Assembly (NCBI GenBank): GCA_017477505.1
Contig: JAFUVQ010000023.1
Location: 1-64,000, forward strand
DNA from: Eubacterium sp.
Lineage (GTDB): Bacteria > Bacillota > Clostridia > Lachnospirales > Lachnospiraceae
DNA length: 64,000 nucleotides
Direction: 5' to 3'
Part shown: in pieces, positions 25,646 to 35,000 of the stretch
Numbering within the stretch: position 1 is the stretch's first letter
How the letters are laid out: each line of letters begins with the position of its first letter
Position numbers and translations under genes: made by a program
The notes under the pieces: model-generated
Database searches by the model: none
The model's input: only the letters and a program-made list of their open reading frames with translations
What the model was told of the DNA's origin: nothing

Positions 25646-26935
25646 GTGAGAATAGTAAAACTGGACGAAACAAGTACTAAAAGTATTATGAAGGATCTCA
25701 TAAAGAGATCTCCTGACAATTACGGTCCTTACGAGGCGACAGTTAAAGAGATTATCGCAAATGTAAGGGAAAACGGTGACAGAGCTGTATTTGATTATAC
25801 TCTCAAGTTTGATAAGGCGGACATAAACGCTGACACCATAAAGGTTACTGATGCCGAGATTGAAGAAGCTTATTCACTCGTTGATGAGAATCTGATAAGG
25901 GTTATAAGAAGAGCTCTTCAGAATATCAGAGATTATCACAGACTTCAGAAGAGAAACAGCTGGATAGATACCAAAGCTGACGGAACCATACTCGGGCAGA
26001 AGATAACACCTATAGAATATGCCGGAGTTTACGTTCCGGGAGGCAAGGCTGCATATCCTTCGACAGTTCTTATGAATGTTGCACCTGCCGAGGTTGCCGG
26101 TGTTGAACATATTATAATGTGTACACCTTGTAACGCAGAAGGCAAGGTTTATCCTACAACTCTTGTAGCCGCTAAAGAGGCCGGAGTTACAGAAGTATAT
26201 AAGGTCGGCGGTGCCCAGGCTATCGCAGCCATGGCATTTGGAACCGAGAGCATTCCGAAGGTTGATAAGATTGTCGGACCTGGCAATATCTTTGTAGCCC
26301 TTGCAAAAAGACTGTGTTATGGTCATGTAAGTATTGACTCGGTAGCCGGACCAAGCGAGATAATGGTTCTTGCCGATGAAACCGCAACTCCTAAGTATGT
26401 CGCTGCAGACCTCCTGTCACAGGCTGAGCATGATGAACTTGCAAGCGCTATACTTGTAACCGATTCGATGGCTCTTGCCGAAGAGGTTTCGGAATGGACC
26501 GATAAAATTACAGAGACACTTGAAAGAAAAGAGATTATCAGAAAGTCACTTGATAATTTCGGTTATATACTTGTTACGGAAAATCTTGATGAGGGTATCG
26601 ATGTTGTAAATCAGATAGCTCCGGAACATCTTGAGATCGTAACAAAGAATCCATATGATACCATGACTAAGGTTAAGAATGCAGGGGCAATCTTCCTGGG
26701 TGAATACTCATCAGAACCCCTCGGTGATTATTTTGCCGGACCAAATCACGTTCTTCCTACTAATGGTACAGCAAGATTCTTCTCACCTCTCGGAGTTGAT
26801 GACTTTATCAAGAAATCCAGCATCATAAGCTATTCAGAGTCAGCACTTCGTGATGTATATAAGGATGTAGTTACATTTGCGGAGGCAGAAGGACTTACTG
26901 CACATGCAAATTCCATCCGTGTTCGTTTTGAATAG
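25646..26935 (+). CDS. hisD: Histidinol dehydrogenase
   Basis: 429 residues starting at GTG 25646, with AGGTGA 10 nt upstream. Family motifs: YVPGGKAAYPSTVLMNVAPAEVAGV, VGPGNIFVALAKR, SVAGPSEIMVLAD, LSQAEHDELASAILVT (zinc ligands) and PNHVLPTNGTARF. It oxidises histidinol to histidine in two NAD-dependent steps, the end of the pathway. It lies third in the operon. Confidence 0.96.
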   Translation: MRIVKLDETSTKSIMKDLIKRSPDNYGPYEATVKEIIANVRENGDRAVFDYTLKFDKADINADTIKVTDAEIEEAYSLVDENLIRVIRRALQNIRDYHRLQKRNSWIDTKADGTILGQKITPIEYAGVYVPGGKAAYPSTVLMNVAPAEVAGVEHIIMCTPCNAEGKVYPTTLVAAKEAGVTEVYKVGGAQAIAAMAFGTESIPKVDKIVGPGNIFVALAKRLCYGHVSIDSVAGPSEIMVLADETATPKYVAADLLSQAEHDELASAILVTDSMALAEEVSEWTDKITETLERKEIIRKSLDNFGYILVTENLDEGIDVVNQIAPEHLEIVTKNPYDTMTKVKNAGAIFLGEYSSEPLGDYFAGPNHVLPTNGTARFFSPLGVDDFIKKSSIISYSESALRDVYKDVVTFAEAEGLTAHANSIRVRFE

Positions 26936-26995
26936 TGATCATACCGGTCGGTTTATGACGGTATACTGAAATATTGATTAATATGAGGGATTAAT

Positions 26996-27586
26996 ATGGA
27001 CAGAAAAGCAACTGTTGAAAGAAAAACAGGTGAAACAGATATCAAGCTCACGATTAACCTTGATGGAAAAGGAAAGGCTGATGTGAATACAGGCATTGGG
27101 TTCTTTGACCATATGCTGATAAGCTTTGCTAAACACGGAAGATTTGATCTGGAACTTTCTTGTGAAGGTGATCTTTATGTTGATTCACACCATACCATAG
27201 AGGATGTGGGAATTGTTCTCGGAAAAGCTATTAAAGAAGCTGTAGGAGATAAAGCAGGAATTGCTAGATACGCCTCATTTATCATGCCTATGGATGAAAC
27301 GCTCGTGCTTTCTGCGGTTGATCTTTCAGGCAGGCCATATCTGAATTATGACCTTAAGCTTACTACACCGAGAGTAGGATATTTTGATACAGAGATGACC
27401 AGGGAATTCTTCTACGCCGTTTCCTATGCGGGGGAGATGAATCTCCACCTTAAACAGCTGGACGGTTCCAATAATCATCATATTATAGAAGCTGCCTTTA
27501 AAGCATTTGCAAATGCACTCAGGCAGGCAGTTAAGATTGATCCTGAATATGAGGGCGAGATCCTTTCTACAAAAGGAACTCTGTAG
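26996..27586 (+). CDS. hisB: Imidazoleglycerol-phosphate dehydratase
   Basis: 196 residues, the monofunctional HisB. It has TGIGFFDHMLISFAKHGRFD, VDSHHTIEDVGIVLG, the second metal site HLKQLDGSNNHHIIEAAFKAFANALRQA and the C-terminal STKGTL. Two His-rich motifs bind manganese. It removes water from imidazoleglycerol phosphate. GAGGG precedes the ATG, and the HisF-like/HisIE fusion gene follows after 23 nt. Confidence 0.96.
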   Translation: MDRKATVERKTGETDIKLTINLDGKGKADVNTGIGFFDHMLISFAKHGRFDLELSCEGDLYVDSHHTIEDVGIVLGKAIKEAVGDKAGIARYASFIMPMDETLVLSAVDLSGRPYLNYDLKLTTPRVGYFDTEMTREFFYAVSYAGEMNLHLKQLDGSNNHHIIEAAFKAFANALRQAVKIDPEYEGEILSTKGTL

Positions 27587-27609
27587 TAATAAGAAAGTGA
27601 GATGACCAT

Positions 27610-28872
27610 ATGGATATAAAGAAGATAATCCCATGTGTAACCATGGAGAATCCTGTTGCGGAAGCTAAATTCTATAACGATGCCGGTGCTGATGAGGTTG
27701 CTTTTTTTGATGCAAATGCAACCAGAGAGAGTATCGATAAGAATATCCCTATAATAAAAGAGATTACCAGTGAGATTGATATACCGCTTATAGCCTGCGG
27801 TGGTGTAAGAAGACTTGAGGATATTAAGAAGCTTCTTTATGCCGGAGCATCAAAGGTATGTATGAATTCTGCTCCGAGAAATGATATTTCTATAGTTTCT
27901 GAAGCATCCGACAGATTCGGTTCAGAGAGGATCATCGTTACCATAGATCTGACTGAGGTAAGTGATCCGATAGAGTACGGCCTTCGTCTTAAAGAGGCAG
28001 GATGTGGGGAACTTCTGATACTCCATCATAATTCATTTCCTGATTATCCTGATATCGTAAAGAAAATCAGAACCAGGGTAAAGCTTCCTACTATCGTTTC
28101 TTCATACTCGACAGACGGAGCAAAAATAGCTGATCTTCTTGCTGAGACCAATGCCGAATCAATCAGTCTCTATAACCTTGAACAGCATGATGTTATGCAG
28201 ATCAAGCAGGAATGCAGGAAGAAAAAAGTTCCGGTGAATCTTTTTGAGAGCAGCATACCGTTTTCTGAATTCAAGCTGGATGAAAAAGGACTTATCCCAT
28301 GTATAGCTCAGGATTATAAGACCGGTGCGGTTCTCATGATGGCTTATATGAATGAAGAATCATACATGAAGACTATTGAGACAGGAAGGATGACTTACTA
28401 CTCAAGAAGCAGACAGGAACTCTGGACAAAGGGAGAAACTTCGGGACATTTTCAGTATGTAAAGTCACTTATCATAGACTGTGACAAAGATACCATACTT
28501 GCCAAGGTTTCGCAGGTTGGTGCTGCATGTCATACAGGTAATCCTACATGCTTCTATACACCTCTTGTTACCAAGGAATACAATGACACAAATCCTCTGA
28601 CGGTATTCAAGGATGTTTATGATATCATCATGGACAGAAAGAAGAATCCTAAAGAAGGATCATATACAAATTATCTCTTTGATAAGGGTATAGATAAGAT
28701 TCTTAAGAAGTTTGGTGAGGAGGCAACAGAGGTTGTTATCGCCGCAAAGAATCCTGATCCCGAGGAAATGAAATATGAGATATCAGATCTGCTTTATCAT
28801 ATGATGGTTCTCATGGCTGAAAGAAGCATGACCTGGGATGATATAATCAAAGAACTTGCCGATCGTGAGTGA
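27610..28872 (+). CDS. Fusion of a degenerate HisF-like barrel with HisI and HisE
   Basis: 420 residues in three parts. Residues 1-215 resemble HisF ([33 protein letters not shown]). The catalytic Asp11 of HisF is Thr11 here, while the second Asp appears kept (VTIDLTEV, D113). Residues about 227-328 are HisI with [22 protein letters not shown] and the zinc cysteines around CHTGNPTCF. Residues about 330-420 are His[16 protein letters not shown]. The HisIE part should convert phosphoribosyl-ATP to the ProFAR step. The barrel is probably not a working cyclase. Genes for HisH, HisA, HisC and a normal HisF are not in this operon. Confidence 0.88.
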   Translation: MDIKKIIPCVTMENPVAEAKFYNDAGADEVAFFDANATRESIDKNIPIIKEITSEIDIPLIACGGVRRLEDIKKLLYAGASKVCMNSAPRNDISIVSEASDRFGSERIIVTIDLTEVSDPIEYGLRLKEAGCGELLILHHNSFPDYPDIVKKIRTRVKLPTIVSSYSTDGAKIADLLAETNAESISLYNLEQHDVMQIKQECRKKKVPVNLFESSIPFSEFKLDEKGLIPCIAQDYKTGAVLMMAYMNEESYMKTIETGRMTYYSRSRQELWTKGETSGHFQYVKSLIIDCDKDTILAKVSQVGAACHTGNPTCFYTPLVTKEYNDTNPLTVFKDVYDIIMDRKKNPKEGSYTNYLFDKGIDKILKKFGEEATEVVIAAKNPDPEEMKYEISDLLYHMMVLMAERSMTWDDIIKELADRE

Positions 28873-28888
28873 TATAGGGAGGATTAGT

Positions 28889-29023
28889 ATGGGTGCTATA
28901 ATAGCTGAATTTGCAACATATCTTGTTAAATATCTTGTTCTGCTTACTGTCGCATGCGGCGGTTTCATAGCGGGAAAGGCATACAGAAGCGTTGCGGATA
29001 AGAAGAAAGGTAAAACTGAGTAA
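28889..29023 (+). CDS. 44-residue single-pass membrane protein
   Basis: A short frame with a strong AGGGAGGA ribosome-binding site. The product has one hydrophobic helix (about residues 10-32, YLVLLTVACGGFIAGKA) and a basic end, KKKGKTE. It lies 16 nt after the HisIE fusion gene and 23 nt before alaS. The strong ribosome-binding site and membrane-protein composition support a real gene. Function unknown. Confidence 0.65.
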   Translation: MGAIIAEFATYLVKYLVLLTVACGGFIAGKAYRSVADKKKGKTE

Positions 29024-29046
29024 CAGTTTAGGAGGAAAGATATAAC

Positions 29047-31701
29047 ATGAAGCAGTTTACTTCAAAAGAATTAAGAAATGTCTGGAAGGACTTTTATAAA
29101 GAGAGAGGACATGTAGATGTCGGAGCAGTTTCACTGGTTTCCGACGGGTCGACAGGCGTTCTTTTCAATGTGGCCGGCATGCAGCCGCTGATGCCTTATC
29201 TTCTTGGTGAGAAGCATCCGCTTGGATCAAGACTCTGTAACGTGCAGGGCTGTGTTCGTACAAATGATATTGATTCCGTAGGTGACAAGAGCCACGTTAC
29301 ATTTTTTGAAATGATGGGAAGCTGGAGCCTCGGGGATTATTTTAAAGAAGAGAGATGTAAATGGAGCTTTGAGCTTCTTACAGAGGTTTTCGGTTTTGAC
29401 CGCGATCATCTTGCATCAACTGTTTTTGCAGGTGATGACAATGCACCTCGTGACGAAGAGGGCGCTAAGTTCCGTATAGCATCAGGCTTTAAGGCTGAGA
29501 ATATTTTCTATCTTCCTGCCGAGGATAACTGGTGGGGACTTGAATACGGCCCATGCGGTCCTGACAGTGAGATGTTCTACATAGCAGATGTACCGGACTG
29601 TGGCCCTGATTGCGGACCGGGATGCTCATGCGGTAAATATACAGAGCTTGGAAATGACGTTTTTATGCAGTATGAGAAGCATAAGGACGGTCACCTCACA
29701 CCTCTTAAGCAGAAGAATGTAGATACAGGCTGGGGCCTTGAGAGAATCCTTGCATTCCTTAACGGCTCAAAGGATGTATATCAGACAGACCTTTTCACAT
29801 CCGCAATCGCATTTATCGAGAAGGAATCCGGTGCAAGGTATGACGAGGACGAGAAGAAGACAAAGTCTATGCGTATACTTGCCGACCATATGAGAACAAG
29901 CGTTATGCTTATAGGAGATCCGGCAAAGCTTCTTCCTTCAAATGTTGGAGCCGGCTATGTACTCCGTCGTCTCATAAGAAGAGCGGTAAGACATGGACGT
30001 AATCTCGGACTTGGCAGAGAACAGCTTATCTCACTTGCAAAGATCTACATAGATGATGTTTACGGTGAGAGCTATCCAAACCTTATCGAGAACAGGGATT
30101 TTGTTATAAATGAGCTTTCCAAGGAAATCTCAAGATTTGAAAGTACTCTTGAAAACGGTATGAAGGAATTCAAGAAGATACTTGATGAGAAGAAGGCTGA
30201 AGGTGCTAAAGAGATAGACGGTGAATCAGCATTCTATCTTTACGATACATTTGGCTTCCCGATTGAACTTACTGTAGAGATGGCTGATGAAGACGGACTC
30301 ACAGTTGATGAGGCAGGTTTCAACAGCGCTATGGAGAAGGCTAAAGAGAAGGCGAGAGAGAATAAGAGCTTTAAGGCTACTCTTGATACTGATAAGAACT
30401 TCTTTGAAGATATTAATGAGCCTACAGAGTTCCAGGGATATTCTATGACTGAGTCAGAAAATGTCATTCTGAGAGTGGCTGATGAAAATGGACAGGTTTC
30501 CAGTCTTACTGAAGGTACTCATGGTACAGTTGTTACACTTCGTACACCTTTCTATGCTACCAAGGGTGGACAGATAGCTGACACAGGTATTATCGAATCA
30601 GAAGGCGGCGGTATCTTCGTAGTTGAAGATGTTGTGGCTCTTAAAAATGGAGTTACAGCTCATGTAGGATATGTAAAATCCGGTGTTGTATCAGCTGAAA
30701 GCACATGTGTGCTCAAGGTTGATGAGTCAAGAAGAAGCAGCATATGTAATAACCATTCCGCAACTCATCTTCTCCAGAAGGCATTAAAACTGGTGCTGGG
30801 AGATCATGTAGAGCAGAAGGGTTCATATGTTGGTCCTGACAGACTCAGATTTGACTTCTCACATGGTCAGGCTATGACTCCTGAAGAGATAAGAAAAGTT
30901 GAAGAAATCGTTAATAAGGAAATCGCTGCCAAGCTTCCTGTTGTAACAGAAGAAATGCCTATAGAAGAGGCAAAGAAGACGGGCGCTATGGCATTGTTCG
31001 GAGAGAAGTACGGCAAGACTGTAAGAGTTGTAAGCATGGGTGATTTCTCTATAGAACTCTGTGGCGGTACACACGTTAAGTCCACATCGGATATCGGTAC
31101 ATTTAAGATTATATCTGAATCGGGAATTGCTGCAGGTGTAAGACGTATCGAAGCTCTTACTTCAGACGGAGCTTTCGCATATTATGCGGAGCTTGAACAG
31201 ACACTGCTTAGGGCTGCTGAGGCAGCAAAGACAGAGCCTTCAAAGCTTGCTGATAAGATTGAAAGCATGCTGGCTGAGATCAAGGCACTTTCAAGTGAGA
31301 ATCAGAAGCTTAAGGACAAGATTGCTTCTGCATCTGCAAAGAATGCTGCTGATGAAGTTATAAAGGCAGGAGATATCTCAATACTTCCGCTTGCCCTCAA
31401 GGACGTTGATGCAAATGCAATGCGTACCCTCGGCGACGATATGAAGCAGAAGCTTGGTAAGTCTGTTATCATTATCGCATCAGATAACGGTGGTAAAGTA
31501 AATCTCCTTGTTATGGCCAGCGATGACGCAGTTGAAGCAGGAATCCATGCAGGAAACCTTATCAAGGCTATCGCACCTGTCTGCGGCGGTGGCGGCGGCG
31601 GACGCCCTAACATGGCACAGGCCGGCGGTAAGGATGCATCAAAGATTAAGGATGCACTTGCTAAGGGTGTTGAAGAAGCAAAAGCACAGGCAGGTGTATA
31701 A
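29047..31701 (+). CDS. alaS: Alanyl-tRNA synthetase
   Basis: 884 residues, full length. It has a class II catalytic domain (FNVAGMQPLMPYLLGEKHP, RTNDIDSVGDKSHVTFFEMMGSWSLGDYF, WWGLEYGPCGPDSEM), the tRNA-recognition domain, and an editing domain with CNNHSATHLLQKALK and CGGTHVKSTSDIGTFKI (HxxxH and CxxxH zinc ligands). A C-terminal coiled coil and C-Ala end follow (CGGGGGGRPNMAQAGG). It charges tRNA-Ala and removes misacylated serine and glycine. AGGAGG precedes the ATG. No T-box leader was seen. Confidence 0.97.
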   Translation: MKQFTSKELRNVWKDFYKERGHVDVGAVSLVSDGSTGVLFNVAGMQPLMPYLLGEKHPLGSRLCNVQGCVRTNDIDSVGDKSHVTFFEMMGSWSLGDYFKEERCKWSFELLTEVFGFDRDHLASTVFAGDDNAPRDEEGAKFRIASGFKAENIFYLPAEDNWWGLEYGPCGPDSEMFYIADVPDCGPDCGPGCSCGKYTELGNDVFMQYEKHKDGHLTPLKQKNVDTGWGLERILAFLNGSKDVYQTDLFTSAIAFIEKESGARYDEDEKKTKSMRILADHMRTSVMLIGDPAKLLPSNVGAGYVLRRLIRRAVRHGRNLGLGREQLISLAKIYIDDVYGESYPNLIENRDFVINELSKEISRFESTLENGMKEFKKILDEKKAEGAKEIDGESAFYLYDTFGFPIELTVEMADEDGLTVDEAGFNSAMEKAKEKARENKSFKATLDTDKNFFEDINEPTEFQGYSMTESENVILRVADENGQVSSLTEGTHGTVVTLRTPFYATKGGQIADTGIIESEGGGIFVVEDVVALKNGVTAHVGYVKSGVVSAESTCVLKVDESRRSSICNNHSATHLLQKALKLVLGDHVEQKGSYVGPDRLRFDFSHGQAMTPEEIRKVEEIVNKEIAAKLPVVTEEMPIEEAKKTGAMALFGEKYGKTVRVVSMGDFSIELCGGTHVKSTSDIGTFKIISESGIAAGVRRIEALTSDGAFAYYAELEQTLLRAAEAAKTEPSKLADKIESMLAEIKALSSENQKLKDKIASASAKNAADEVIKAGDISILPLALKDVDANAMRTLGDDMKQKLGKSVIIIASDNGGKVNLLVMASDDAVEAGIHAGNLIKAIAPVCGGGGGGRPNMAQAGGKDASKIKDALAKGVEEAKAQAGV

Positions 31702-31753
31702 TATAGAATATCTGTGACTGATATAATAAAACGTATAAAAATAAAAAAAGTGC

Positions 31754-31782
31754 TTGCATTATTGTGTGTGGTTTGATATAAT
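31754..31782 (+). promoter_or_regulatory. Promoter of tRNA-Glu with overlapping inverted repeat
   Basis: TTGCAT (31754-31759), a 17-nt spacer and a perfect TATAAT (31777-31782) lie 20 nt before the tRNA. GTGTGTG (31764-31770) and CACACAC (31783-31789) form an exact 7-bp inverted repeat around the -10 region. Confidence 0.7.
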
Positions 31783-31801
31783 CACACACGTTGTAAGCAA
31801 T

Positions 31802-31873
31802 GGTCTGTTGGTCAAGCGGCTAAGACGTCGCCCTCTCACGGCGAAAACAGGGGTTCGATTCCCCTACAGACTG
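31802..31873 (+). tRNA. tRNA-Glu (anticodon CTC)
   Basis: 72 nt: acceptor stem GGTCTGT/ACAGACT, anticodon arm TCGCC-CTCTCAC-GGCGA with anticodon CTC, T arm AGGGG-TTCGATT-CCCCT and discriminator G. CCA is not encoded. Own promoter and terminator; a single tRNA gene. Confidence 0.96.
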
Positions 31874-31875
31874 CG

Positions 31876-31905
31876 AAGCCCACACATTTATGTGTGGGCT
31901 TTTTT
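31876..31905 (+). terminator. Terminator of tRNA-Glu
   Basis: An 11-bp stem AAGCCCACACA/TGTGTGGGCTT with a 4-nt loop and a T6 tail. Confidence 0.9.
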
Positions 31906-31914
31906 GTTGCTCAT

Positions 31915-31943
31915 TTGTTGCGCTGTTTATAGTACAATAATAT
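31915..31943 (+). promoter_or_regulatory. Possible promoter of the giant kinase-like gene
   Basis: TTGTTG (31915-31920), a 17-nt spacer and TAATAT (31938-31943) lie between the tRNA terminator and the gene start. The -35 is weak. Confidence 0.45.
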
Positions 31944-32006
31944 TTAACTATGCTTATATGCAAGTCATTATAATGTATTTTTCATCAAAGAAGGAGGATA
32001 AAAGAC

Positions 32007-35000
32007 ATGCCTACAAACAGTTATAAAACAAGAGAGATCTATGACAGGAACGGAAATCTTATTGATGATGCAGCAAAGGAAGCGGCATTTAATCTGAATA
32101 AGAATAAACTGGAATCTCTGGATAGTGAGGATGAAGCGAAGGCAAAGTTGATCAGATACCTTACTTTAAGCAAAAACTATGTAAACACTGCATTAAACCT
32201 TGGTAAACCGGTTGAAAACTGGACAAATCAGGAGATTCTTGCAAAGATAAAAGCAGCCAGGAGAGAGGTATCTCTTGGCCGGCTCAGTAGGCTTGAGACT
32301 GTTGACAGAGTCAACAATTTCAAAAATCGAATGGCTTTATCAAACAGGATGAGAGAAGCTATACAGGATGTGATAAATAACGGAAATGAATCACTGGTTG
32401 ATGCATCTATCAGTGCAGTTTCAGAAGATAATAAAGAAATCAAAGGCAAGGTGGGACAATTTAACTCTGTTGCAGTTAACTGGATATCTTATCTGTCTTC
32501 ATTAAAAAAGGATAATTCTCCGCTTTATGATGAATACAAAGAATCTCTTGAACCATCCTTTGTGTATAAGAGTCTGATCGGAGAAAACCTGGATGCTACT
32601 CCGGTTATGCTTAATATGCTTCAGATTATCGAAGATACTGACATGGATGAATTTGCGTATGCGAATGACAATTCATTTGCACGTGATTTTGCAAAAAAAT
32701 ATGAAAAACTAAAGGCTTTTGCTGAAGGAAATAATATACTGGAGTATTTAAAAGGTCAGAATAACGGCAGATTCAAGTCGAAAAGAGAGATTATGGAACT
32801 CGGAAATTCCGACAGCAGTAAGCTGACAGAAGCTAAATGCAGACTGGCTTCCGAGTTGCTTGTTGATTATGAAACCAGGATGCGTATCATAGCGTCTCCT
32901 TATTATGCTCTTTTTGCAGGAAATGACTTGGAGAGATTAAGTGTCAGTAAGGTTGAGAAGATGAAGAGGGGTGTCAGGAATAATGAGGCGTTGAATGCCT
33001 ATCTTGACAGTGTAATAGAATATAAAAACAGAAAAGCAACAACATATAAAAGTATCAATATCACAAAAAGGGTTAATTCTTATTTTTCAGAAGTTGAGAC
33101 ACCACCTGAACCGGAGGTAAAACTTGCTTCTGATAAGACATTCAGCGAGATCGAAAATCTTTTAAGAAAAATGTACGAAGATACTAAAAGGGCATCCGCT
33201 TATAAAGATGTCAGAAAAGCAATCGGGAAATACTTCAAGGAGACTAACCCCAAAGAGAAAAACAGATTATATGTATCAGCTATAGCTGCTGCAAGTACTT
33301 ATCTTGAAAAGAGAAGTAAGTCTTCATATGAGTATCGTAAGGAAAGATGCGAAGAACTTATAATGCTTAATGTCAGATATAAAGGTGAACTGAATGATGA
33401 GTATCAGGCGGCACATGCATTTGAAAAGGACCTGGTTAAGCAGCAGGAGATAAGCCAAAATAATGCAAATGAGCTGGAGGCTAAAGCCGCTGAAATGCGT
33501 CAGAAGTGGGCAGAACGCAGAGAAAGAGAGCGTATAGCTGCGGAAGAGGCAGAAAAAGAACGTATAAGACATGAGGCAGAGAGTAAGAGAATACATGATG
33601 AGGTTGAAAAAGCTGCTGCCAATGCAAGTAAGAATGCGCCGAAATGGGCTGCGAAACTTGATGATGATATAGCTAAAAGAGAAAATGAAATAATTGCAAA
33701 GGAATTAAAAAACCGTAATCTTAAAATCAAAACAGAAGCTATGACACAGCTTATTAAGAATTACGATGAACTGGCAAATGCCGGTAAAACATATAAGGAC
33801 TCTGAAAAAGTCAGAAAGTCTGTATTATCTTATCTTGATAAATATGTATTTAAAGATGATAAATCATTGAGTGAGGACCTTGACAGGAGTGATCTTTATA
33901 GTATACCTACAGCTGTGCTTATTAACGCTATAAAAGATAATTCGACGAGACTCGATGAAGCTGATTATGCCAAATTCGTTAAGGACGATATTATAAAGAG
34001 AATCTGGAACAATATACCTACTTATGACGAAATAAGAAAGCCTATAGCCGATGTATTAAAGAAAAAGTCGGGAGAGGTTACAGAACTGGATCGATTAACT
34101 GTATATGAGCATGCACTTCATATTCTTGACTTCGGCACCGAAATAGAGGAAATTGATCATGATTCATTTAGAGATATGACTCTTGAATCACTTGGCAGTC
34201 TTGCTCTTCGTGTTGTTGATCTGGATGAGATGCGCCCTGATACGAATAAGAATGAAACCTATAATAGTATTCCGAATGATCAGCAGACGAAATATATAAA
34301 TAGAGCTGCCATTATCTTATCATCATTTACCGGGGTTGATGTTGAAACCTATAAATATCTTCCGATAGAAAGAATTGCTGAATATACGGAAAATGTTCTT
34401 GCACAGGTGCTGGATAAAGAAAATCAGGCTAAGACTTTTGATGCGTGCCTGAAAGAAGCTATGCTCATAAAGAATAATATTGAGACTCTTGAAGAGGCTA
34501 TAGATACTATGGATAGAAATAAGATTATCGATAGTATAGCCAAAGTTACAGGTAAGAATCAGAGTGATCTTGAAGATATTCCTTCCAGGGATATTGTTGA
34601 CCTTTCAAGGCGCATGATTGATAAGGTTAAGTATCCTGATGAAATGCAGAAGGTTTGCGAGGACTATAAGAAAGTTCTTATCGAAAGAGGTGAGGATTAC
34701 TACAGGAAAGTGTTCCTTGATACTGATGAAAAAAGAAGGACAACAGGACTTTCGCCTGTCGAAGATATCACCCGGAAAGAACATGGTTATACCTATGTCA
34801 AAAAAGCACTTGGCATGGACAAAATACCTGAAGCAGAATTGAATGAGCTTGATGAAGAGAATTTATATAAGCTTATATCAAACATTGGTGTTATCAAGTA
34901 TCTTCATGAGTCTGTGGCTATTTTAAGACCGGTTAAAGATGGCAAAGTAAATGTCCGGGAGGTGCTCAGTCATCTTACTGATGAAGAATACGAAAGCATC

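Noticed and set aside
28873..29046. T-box leader for alaS
   Set aside because: No T-box or antiterminator sequence; the gap is filled by a small coding frame with its own ribosome-binding site.
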